Positions 57,472 through 64,000 of a stretch of 64,000 nt of DNA are shown in pieces (positions within the stretch are counted from its first letter, which is position 1; each line of letters starts with the position of its first letter). Under the pieces are notes generated by a model. That model ran no database searches. It was not told where the DNA came from and worked only from the letters and a program-made list of their open reading frames with translations. This stretch comes from GCA-2733415 sp965178655 (GTDB taxonomy: Bacteria; Bacteroidota; Bacteroidia; Flavobacteriales; Flavobacteriaceae). The position numbers and the translations under genes were made by a program. The stretch lies in contig OZ238266.1 of NCBI GenBank assembly GCA_965178655.1, positions 248,001-312,000 on the forward strand, read 5' to 3'.

Positions 57472-59820
57472 ATGAAGAAAAAGAAAAAATCATTGCGAGA
57501 AAGACTTACACTGCCTAGTATTACACTAAGCAAGCAACAAAAAACTGTTCTAGGAAGTTTCTTATTTCTATTAGGCGTATTTATGTGTATTGCCTTTATT
57601 TCTTATCTTTTCGCTTGGAAAATAGATCAGAGTGAAATTGGACACCTCTCAAGAAAAACAGACACCAAAAATATTGCTAGTGTTTTTGGCGCTACAATTT
57701 CTTACTACATCATGTACAAAGGTTTCGGAATAGCAGCCTTTATATTTGCTTTTCTTACAGCACTATCTGGTATTTACCTTATTGTTAACTCAAATTTAGA
57801 AAACTTAAAACGCCGTTGGATATGGGGTATGCTAAGCGCCTTATGGTTCTCTAGCTTTTTTGGTTTTTTTAATAATGGTATTTTAAGCGGCACAATTGGT
57901 TTTGAAGCCAATGATTTTTTACAAGACTACCTTGGCAAAATAGGAACCATATTACTGCTACTTTTCTTCTTTGTTTGCTACTTAGTAATTCGACTTAAAA
58001 TTACAGCAGATGTTATAACAACTTTTTTTAAACAGCGTTTTAGCAATATTAAAAACACTCAAGGCGATAACGAAGAGGCTTCTCTTTATACAAGCCCAGA
58101 GACACCTGCTCCAAAAGCAATAATAACACCTCCAAAAGAAACAAACACAACCACTATAAAAGAACCTGTTACTGATTCAATTATAAAAAATATCGAAAAA
58201 CCAATCATTGTTTCGGCAAAAGATGACAACCTCTCTATGGAAGTTGCCGTAATGAAAGAAGAAAAAACAGTTGAGAAAAACCTTTCGGATAAATTAGTTG
58301 AAGACTTTGGCGAGTTTGACCCTACCCTAGAACTGAGTAATTTTAAGTTTCCAAATATTGACTTATTAAAAGATTATACAGGCGGAAAAGGCATTACAAT
58401 TAACCAAGAAGAACTTGAAAACAATAAAAGTCAGATTGTAAACACCTTACGCAACTATAAAATTGGGATTTCAGATATTAAGGCAACTATTGGCCCTACA
58501 GTAACCCTTTATGAAATTGTACCTGAAGCTGGTGTGCGAATTTCAAAAATTAAAAACCTAGAAGATGATATTGCCCTATCATTAGCCGCTTTAGGCATCA
58601 GGATTATAGCACCAATGCCGGGTAAAGGAACTGTTGGTATTGAAGTACCTAACACCAATCCGCAAATAGTTTCTATGCGTGCCGCAGTAGCTTCTAAAAA
58701 CTTTCAAGAAGCCGAAATGCAACTCCCAATTGCCTTTGGTAAAACCATTAGTAACGAAACGCTTGTTGTTGATTTGGCTAAAATGCCCCACCTATTAATG
58801 GCTGGAGCAACCGGACAAGGAAAATCTGTTGGATTAAATTGTATTCTAACTTCTTTATTATATAAAAAACACCCTGCCGAAGTTAAATTTGTTTTGGTAG
58901 ACCCTAAAAAAGTAGAACTCACCCTATTTAATAAAATAGAGCGTCATTATTTAGCAAAACTACCCGATACGGATGAAGCTATTATAACCGACAATTCAAA
59001 AGTAATTAACACCTTAAATTCATTGTGTATTGAAATGGATAATAGGTATGATTTACTTAAAAACGCATTCTGTAGAAACATTGTTGAATACAACAAAAAA
59101 TTTAAAGCACGTAAGCTAAATCCTAATGACGGTCATAAATTTTTACCATATATAGTTTTGGTTGTTGATGAATTTGCCGACTTAATAATGACCGCAGGTA
59201 AAGAAGTAGAAACACCTATAGCACGTTTAGCTCAATTGGCAAGAGCTATTGGTATACACTTAATTATTGCAACACAACGCCCTTCAGTAAATGTTATTAC
59301 TGGTATGATTAAGGCCAACTTCCCTGCTAGAGTTGCTTTTAGAGTTATGTCGAAAATTGACTCTAGAACAATACTTGATAGCGGTGGTGCCGACCAACTA
59401 ATTGGTCGTGGAGACATGCTATACACACAAGGAAACGAACTCATAAGAATACAATGTGCATTTGTTGATACGCCTGAAGTAGAAAAAATAACAGATTATA
59501 TTGGCGGACAAAAGGCTTACCCTGACGCATATATACTACCTGAATATATTGGAGAAGAAAGTGGCACAAGTCTTGATAATAATATTTCTGAACGCGATAA
59601 GTTATTTAGAGAAGCTGCAGAAGTTTTAGTTACAGCACAACAAGGCTCTGCATCATTATTACAACGAAAACTAAAACTAGGTTACAACAGAGCTGGTAGA
59701 TTAATAGATCAACTTGAAGCAGCAGGAATTGTAGGTCCTTTTGAAGGCAGTAAAGCTAGGCAAGTATTGGTAACCGATTTAGTAGCGCTTGATCAGTTAT
59801 TAGCAAATGAAACCTCATAA
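57472..59820 (+). CDS. ftsK: DNA translocase FtsK
   Basis: 782-aa chromosome-segregation motor at the division septum. Four N-terminal membrane helices (~25-175), a linker of ~100 residues rich in T, K and E, then alpha/beta motor domain with Walker A GATGQGKS at 445-452, Walker B VVDEFADL (~565) and a C-terminal gamma winged helix (ASLLQRKLKLGYNRAGRLID, ~727-746) that reads polar DNA repeats. Size is usual for Bacteroidota. Confidence 0.96.
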   Translation: MKKKKKSLRERLTLPSITLSKQQKTVLGSFLFLLGVFMCIAFISYLFAWKIDQSEIGHLSRKTDTKNIASVFGATISYYIMYKGFGIAAFIFAFLTALSGIYLIVNSNLENLKRRWIWGMLSALWFSSFFGFFNNGILSGTIGFEANDFLQDYLGKIGTILLLLFFFVCYLVIRLKITADVITTFFKQRFSNIKNTQGDNEEASLYTSPETPAPKAIITPPKETNTTTIKEPVTDSIIKNIEKPIIVSAKDDNLSMEVAVMKEEKTVEKNLSDKLVEDFGEFDPTLELSNFKFPNIDLLKDYTGGKGITINQEELENNKSQIVNTLRNYKIGISDIKATIGPTVTLYEIVPEAGVRISKIKNLEDDIALSLAALGIRIIAPMPGKGTVGIEVPNTNPQIVSMRAAVASKNFQEAEMQLPIAFGKTISNETLVVDLAKMPHLLMAGATGQGKSVGLNCILTSLLYKKHPAEVKFVLVDPKKVELTLFNKIERHYLAKLPDTDEAIITDNSKVINTLNSLCIEMDNRYDLLKNAFCRNIVEYNKKFKARKLNPNDGHKFLPYIVLVVDEFADLIMTAGKEVETPIARLAQLARAIGIHLIIATQRPSVNVITGMIKANFPARVAFRVMSKIDSRTILDSGGADQLIGRGDMLYTQGNELIRIQCAFVDTPEVEKITDYIGGQKAYPDAYILPEYIGEESGTSLDNNISERDKLFREAAEVLVTAQQGSASLLQRKLKLGYNRAGRLIDQLEAAGIVGPFEGSKARQVLVTDLVALDQLLANETS

Positions 59821-59886
59821 CTGTAAAACCTAAAACAAAAGCCCGGCAGTTAATAAACTCTGAAGGTTTACAAAACAACAAACACC

Positions 59887-60522
59887 ATGATAAAAACACA
59901 CATACTTTATTTTTCCTTAATAGTAAGTAGCCTAGGCTTTTCTCAAAACAGCAGCCCTGAAGCATACTTAAATAGTGTTACAGCAAAAGCTGAAAGCTAC
60001 AATAACATTAGTATTGACTTTAGTTACAACTTAACCAATCAAGCCGAAAAAATAAAACAAACCACCACAGGGAGTGTATACCTTAAAAAAGAACAGTACG
60101 TTTTAGAGCTACTTGGAGTTAAACAACTCTTTGATGGTAAAAAAACCTATACCATAAACGAAGAAGATGAAGAAATCACTATTATTAACAGTAGTGACGA
60201 AGAAGAAGGCACAATTACCCCATCAAAAATGTTTAGCTTTTATAAAAAAGGATATACTTTTAAATGGGATAAAAAATTAAGTATTAAAAGTCAGAAAATT
60301 CAATACATTAAACTAACACCAATAGATAGTAATGCCGAAATAAACTATGTGCTATTAGGTGTCAATTCTCAAACAAAACACATCTATAATTTAATCGAAA
60401 AAGGAAAAAATGGCACTGTAACAACTTTAACTGTTACTAAATTTAAAACTAACGAGCCTTTATCAGAAAGTTTATTTATTTTTGACGCCTCAAAATATAC
60501 CGATTTTTACATAAACGAATAA
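59887..60522 (+). CDS. lolA: LolA-like outer membrane lipoprotein carrier
   Basis: Periplasmic carrier, 211 aa, signal peptide ending SLGFSQ (~20). The beta half-barrel pattern (ISIDFSYNLTNQAEKIKQTT, GSVYLKKEQYVLEL, KQLFDGKKTYTINEEDEEIT) matches LolA of Bacteroidota. Expected role: ferry lipoproteins from the inner to the outer membrane. Lies 66 bp after ftsK and 4 bp before the LptF/G permease gene. Confidence 0.85.
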   Translation: MIKTHILYFSLIVSSLGFSQNSSPEAYLNSVTAKAESYNNISIDFSYNLTNQAEKIKQTTTGSVYLKKEQYVLELLGVKQLFDGKKTYTINEEDEEITIINSSDEEEGTITPSKMFSFYKKGYTFKWDKKLSIKSQKIQYIKLTPIDSNAEINYVLLGVNSQTKHIYNLIEKGKNGTVTTLTVTKFKTNEPLSESLFIFDASKYTDFYINE

Positions 60523-60526
60523 CGTC

Positions 60527-62065
60527 TTGAAAATTCTTGATCGATACATACTAAGTAGTTTTCTAAAAACTTTTTTTAGCGTTTTTATAATTCTAATGTT
60601 TATCTTTATTCTGCAATCCATATGGCTTTTTGTACAGGAACTTGCAGGAAAAAACTTAGACCTTATCATCATTCTTAAGTTCTTAATCTACTTACTCCCT
60701 ACCCTAATTCCTTTAATACTACCACTTACTATACTGCTAACCTCAATTATGGTTTTTGGTAATTTTGCCGAAAATTATGAATTTGCCGCAATGAAATCTT
60801 CTGGTATTTCATTACAACGCGCCATGAGGGGTATTTCATTTTTTATTTTATTATTAAGTATCACCACTTTTTTCTTTGCCAATAATGTCATCCCGTGGGG
60901 GGAATACCAAACCATTAATCTGCGTAGAAACATTGCTCAGCTTACACCAGAAATGGCTATTGCAGAAGGACAGTTTAACCAAATTGGAGACGCTACCATA
61001 AAAGTGTCTGAAAAATATGGTGACCAAGGAAACCAATTTAAAGATGTAACTTTATTTAAAAAAGATGGTAATAAAAATACAACTGTTATAAAATCAAAAA
61101 CAGGAGAATTAGTATCTACAAAAAACGCCAACACATTACAGCTTATATTATACAACGGTAATTACTACCATGATGTTAAAGTAAAATCTCCAAAAAAGCG
61201 CAAAAAAAGACCGCACGCAAAAAGTAGCTTTGAAAAATACACGATGAATATTGATTTATCTGCGTTAAACAATGTGGACTTAGGCTCAAAAAGCGCAACC
61301 GCAAGTCACCGTATGCTTAAAATAAGTGAATTAATCCCTACTATTGACTCATTAGAAAATAAAATTGCAATAGATAACGCTAAAGATATCGAGCATCTAT
61401 ATAATAGATTAGAACTATACAAAAAGGTTAGAAAACACATTCCTGCAATACCTTTTAAAACAGATAGTGTTTTACTAAAAAACAGTATAGCCACCACCAT
61501 AAAAACTACCTCAAAAAAGCACAAAAGAAAAACCATTAAAGAATTTGTTAATGACACTACTACAGCTTTTAAAGGAGACGTATTAGCGCTTTTTACCAAA
61601 AGAGAACAATTAGAGATTTTTAAAATGGCTTTTAGCCATAGTACCGCAAACAGTAAGCTAATTAAAAACCGAAATACAAATTACATATACAAATTATCAG
61701 ATTTAAACCAACACAAAATGGCCTTGCAAAAAAAGTTTGCCTTAGCTGTAAGTTGTTTTTTACTGTTTTTTGTAGGTGCCCCATTAGGTGCGATTATCCG
61801 TAAAGGTGGTATGGGGCTACCAATGGTTATTGCAATAACATTATTTTTAACCTATTGGTTTATTGGTATATTTGCAGAAAACAGTGCCGAAAAAGGCGCT
61901 ATGCCAACTGCCTTAGGTGCATGGCTATCAACATTAGTTATCCTACCATTAGGTATTATGCTTACAAGAAATGCTACCTCAGACAAAGGCGTGTTTAACA
62001 TAGATGGTATTTATACTGTTTTTTCAACACTATGGAAAAAATTATTCTTTTTTAGAAAAAAATAA
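60527..62065 (+). CDS. LptF/LptG (YjgP/YjgQ) family permease
   Basis: 512-aa inner membrane protein of the LPS-transport permease family. Helices at ~12-34, 48-75 and 97-118, then a large periplasmic domain (~140-400), then three helices (~405-490). FAAMKSSGISLQRAMRGI (~87-104) and FVGAPLGAIIRKGGMGLP (~413-430) are family motifs. The periplasmic part is longer than in E. coli (total ~360 aa) and includes a lysine-rich loop near 223-235. The start codon is TTG. Confidence 0.9.
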   Translation: MKILDRYILSSFLKTFFSVFIILMFIFILQSIWLFVQELAGKNLDLIIILKFLIYLLPTLIPLILPLTILLTSIMVFGNFAENYEFAAMKSSGISLQRAMRGISFFILLLSITTFFFANNVIPWGEYQTINLRRNIAQLTPEMAIAEGQFNQIGDATIKVSEKYGDQGNQFKDVTLFKKDGNKNTTVIKSKTGELVSTKNANTLQLILYNGNYYHDVKVKSPKKRKKRPHAKSSFEKYTMNIDLSALNNVDLGSKSATASHRMLKISELIPTIDSLENKIAIDNAKDIEHLYNRLELYKKVRKHIPAIPFKTDSVLLKNSIATTIKTTSKKHKRKTIKEFVNDTTTAFKGDVLALFTKREQLEIFKMAFSHSTANSKLIKNRNTNYIYKLSDLNQHKMALQKKFALAVSCFLLFFVGAPLGAIIRKGGMGLPMVIAITLFLTYWFIGIFAENSAEKGAMPTALGAWLSTLVILPLGIMLTRNATSDKGVFNIDGIYTVFSTLWKKLFFFRKK

Positions 62066-62098
62066 CATACAATAGACGACTACAACACACTATATAAG

Positions 62099-63250
62099 AT
62101 GGACACACAAAATAAAAAAACAACAATACAACTGGATAATATTCATGATGCTATTGAAGACATTCGCCAAGGAAAAGTAATTATCGTTGTAGATGATGAA
62201 GATCGCGAAAACGAAGGTGATTTTCTTGCTGCTGCAGAAAAAGTTACTCCTGAAATGATTAATTTCATGGCAACTCATGGGCGTGGTCTTATTTGTGCAC
62301 CATTAACTGAGCAACGTTGCGAAGATTTAAAGTTAAACATGATGACTAGCAACAGTTCTGACCCTATGGAAACTGCTTTTACCATTTCGGTAGATTTAAA
62401 CGGAAAAGGTGTTACTACAGGTATATCTGCTTCAGATCGTGCACAAACCATCTTAGCACTTATTGAAAACGACACCAAGCCGCAAGATTTAAATAGACCT
62501 GGGCACATTTTTCCACTAAAGGCGAAAGAAGGTGGTGTATTACGTAGAACTGGCCACACTGAAGCTGCCATAGATTTTGCACGCTTAGCAGGACTACAAC
62601 CTGCCGGAGTAATTGTTGAAATTATGAATGATGATGGTACAATGGCTCGCCTACCACAACTCATAGAGGTTGCTAAAAGGTTTGACTTAAAAATTGTTTC
62701 TATAGAAGATTTAGTAGCCTATAGAATGGAGCATGATTCTTTAATTGAAAAGAAAGAAGACTTCGAAATTCAAACACGTTTCGGAACTTTTCGTTTAAGA
62801 GCTTACAAACAAACCACCAATAACCAAGTGCATTTGGCATTAACAAAAGGTACTTGGAGTGCAGACGAAACAGTTCCTGTAAGAATTACATCTACCTTAG
62901 TGAATAATGATATTTTAGACACCTTAACTTTTAATACCGATAAAAAGTTAGAAGATGTTTTTACACATATAAACGCTACCGGAAAAGGGGCTTATGTGTT
63001 TATTAATCAAGAAACCCAGTCGCTTAATATTGTAAGCCGCCTAGCAAAGCTTAAAACCAATCAAGAAGATGGAATTATTAGAGCTCCTAGACTAAAAATG
63101 GATGCTAAAGATTTTGGGATTGGCGCACAAATATTACACGATTTAGGTATACACAAACTTAGCATATTATCTAATAGTACACAGCAAAAACAAAAACGCG
63201 TAGGTATGATTGGATACGGATTAGAAATAAAAGAATACGTAAACTATTAA
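62099..63250 (+). CDS. ribB: 3,4-Dihydroxy-2-butanone 4-phosphate synthase with degenerate cyclohydrolase domain
   Basis: Riboflavin synthesis enzyme, 383 aa. Residues 1-210 are an intact RibB domain: DDEDRENEGDF at 32-42, TTGISASDRAQTI (~109) and RRTGHTEAAIDFARLAGL (~146). Residues ~215-383 keep the fold of GTP cyclohydrolase II (MDAKDFGIGAQILHDLGIHK, VGMIGYGLEI) but lack its three zinc Cys and the RQEGR-type catalytic stretch. The C-terminal half is therefore probably inactive, and a separate ribA should exist elsewhere. Confidence 0.92.
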   Translation: MDTQNKKTTIQLDNIHDAIEDIRQGKVIIVVDDEDRENEGDFLAAAEKVTPEMINFMATHGRGLICAPLTEQRCEDLKLNMMTSNSSDPMETAFTISVDLNGKGVTTGISASDRAQTILALIENDTKPQDLNRPGHIFPLKAKEGGVLRRTGHTEAAIDFARLAGLQPAGVIVEIMNDDGTMARLPQLIEVAKRFDLKIVSIEDLVAYRMEHDSLIEKKEDFEIQTRFGTFRLRAYKQTTNNQVHLALTKGTWSADETVPVRITSTLVNNDILDTLTFNTDKKLEDVFTHINATGKGAYVFINQETQSLNIVSRLAKLKTNQEDGIIRAPRLKMDAKDFGIGAQILHDLGIHKLSILSNSTQQKQKRVGMIGYGLEIKEYVNY

Positions 63251-63265
63251 ACCAACATCTACTAC

Positions 63266-63308
63266 AAATAACAAAAGGGCTTCAGTAATTGAAGCCCTTT
63301 TGTTATTT
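63266..63308. terminator. Bidirectional terminator between ribB and purM
   Basis: Long inverted repeat with AAAGGGCTTCA / TGAAGCCCTTT core and a 5-nt loop, A and T runs both sides, between convergent genes. Confidence 0.85.
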
Positions 63309-63322
63309 ATATTTAATTGATA

Positions 63323-64000
63323 TTAGTACTCAAACGTACCGTATTCACTTGTAATAGTTAACTTTTTAGACGTTGCTTCCGCTACACGACCAATGATCTT
63401 AGCATCAACATTAAACGATTTTGAGATATCAATAATTGCCTCTGCTACTTCTGGCTTTACATATAACTCCATTCTATGTCCGCAGTTAAATACTTGATAC
63501 ATTTCCTTCCAATCAGTTTTAGATTGTTCTTGTATTAATTTAAACAATGGTGGTATTGGAAACATATTGTCTTTTATAATATGTAAATCCTCTACAAAAT
63601 GAAGTATTTTAGTTTGTGCACCTCCCGAACAATGAATCATTCCGTGTACATCACTACTGTTATATTTTTCTAATATTGCCTTAATTATTGGCGCATATGT
63701 ACGTGTTGGCGATAATACTAATTTTCCTGCATCTAAAGGAGAATCTTCAACAGTATCAGTTAGTTTTACAGCTCCAGAATACACTAAATCTTCTGGTACT
63801 GCTGCATCAAAACTTTCTGGGTATTTTGTAGCTAAATATTTATGAAAAACATCATGTCTTGCAGATGTTAGTCCGTTAGACCCCATTCCACCGTTATACT
63901 CTTTTTCATAAGTTGCTTGTCCGAATGACTCTAAACCAACAATAACATCACCAGGAGTTATGTTTGCGTTATCAATAACATCACTACGTTTCATACGAGC
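63323..64000 (-). CDS. purM: Phosphoribosylformylglycinamidine cyclo-ligase PurM (partial)
   Basis: C-terminal part of AIR synthase, fifth step of purine synthesis; the gene runs off the right edge, and the first visible ATG (63994) is internal because the frame continues to 64000. Seen: GDVIVGLESFGQAT, NGGMGSNGLTSARHDVF, KTDWKEMYQVFNCGHRMELY and the C-terminal VAEATSKKLTITS. The GLTSAR and FNCG motifs are typical. Divergent from nothing visible; ends at the shared terminator with ribB. Confidence 0.9.
   Translation of the reverse strand, partial: ARMKRSDVIDNANITPGDVIVGLESFGQATYEKEYNGGMGSNGLTSARHDVFHKYLATKYPESFDAAVPEDLVYSGAVKLTDTVEDSPLDAGKLVLSPTRTYAPIIKAILEKYNSSDVHGMIHCSGGAQTKILHFVEDLHIIKDNMFPIPPLFKLIQEQSKTDWKEMYQVFNCGHRMELYVKPEVAEAIIDISKSFNVDAKIIGRVAEATSKKLTITSEYGTFEY

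Noticed and set aside
62066..62098. Possible FMN riboswitch before ribB
   Set aside because: The gap from the permease gene is only about 33 bp, too short for the RFN element.
62275..62664. 129-codon minus-strand frame opposite ribB
   Set aside because: It covers the conserved RibB active-site region in antisense. No independent evidence.

Overview
The window is a 64 kb piece of chromosome from a member of the Bacteroidota, almost certainly the family Flavobacteriaceae. The genus cannot be fixed from this sequence. The grounds are: AT-rich DNA; promoters of the Bacteroidota type (TAnnTTTG at -7, often with TTG or TTTG about 20 bp upstream); Bacteroidota forms of known genes (rpoZ, BamD, a 329-aa NusB, DUF4835, DUF3276, S46 peptidase, menaquinone genes, a cyclophilin-FKBP fusion); and many alternative GTG/TTG starts with little sign of Shine-Dalgarno sites. 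Most of the window is housekeeping and envelope biology with dense operons and strong intrinsic terminators.

Layout. 0-1.2 kb: a TlpA-like lipoprotein. 1.2-8.4 kb, minus strand: DUF2461, then recN, DUF4835, coaBC, rpoZ and bamD under one promoter, preceded by dapA and a DUF6913 gene. 8.5-18.8 kb, plus strand: a 5'-nucleotidase split over two overlapping genes, an unknown exported protein, an Uup-type ABC-F ATPase, a shrunken methyltransferase-like protein, a PduO-type cobalamin adenosyltransferase, DUF2795, secA and the B12 GTPase meaB. 18.9-26.6 kb: an S46 (DPP11-like) peptidase, a VTT membrane protein and the menaquinone genes menE, menC, menA and menB with a CPBP protease between menE and menC. 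26.7-29.7 kb: a C1 peptidase, a small BamE-like lipoprotein bracketed by short repeats, and an esterase-PKD protein whose promoter overlaps a 38-bp perfect palindrome. 29.7-34.3 kb: a ferrous-iron uptake cluster (feoA, feoB, a small Cys-rich membrane protein, an FMN-binding protein and a four-helix membrane protein) behind a porin. 34.4-42.4 kb: metabolic genes (HMG-CoA lyase, LysE exporter, pyrD, tesB, pepT, leucine dehydrogenase) plus yajC, DUF1573 and nusB. 42.5-48.5 kb: an ABC exporter, DUF3276, a thioredoxin-fold protein, trhP with a ferredoxin, one tRNA-Gly and two tRNA-Leu genes, and the cyclophilin-FKBP fusion. 48.7-51.2 kb: a DUF1624 acyltransferase with an IS3-family element inserted at its last codons. 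51.2-64 kb: lpd, an Lrp regulator divergent from a methionine gamma-lyase-like gene, nhaC, a peroxiredoxin, a diacylglycerol kinase, ftsK, lolA, an LptF/G permease, ribB, and part of purM at the right edge.

How the genes work together. Several neighbours form plausible functional units: envelope assembly (bamD; lolA with the LptF/G permease), menaquinone synthesis, B12 handling (adenosyltransferase and MeaB), Fe(II) import with a possible flavin-based reductase arm, tRNA wobble-uridine hydroxylation with its own ferredoxin, and Lrp-controlled sulfur amino-acid breakdown. No CRISPR array, prophage, rRNA operon or recognised defence system was seen. The more unusual items are the palindromic operator at 28.35 kb, the repeat-flanked lipoprotein at 28 kb, the IS3 element with its slippery heptamer, the missing canonical start of the acyltransferase, the methyltransferase-like protein without a SAM site, and the feo-linked FMN/membrane pair.
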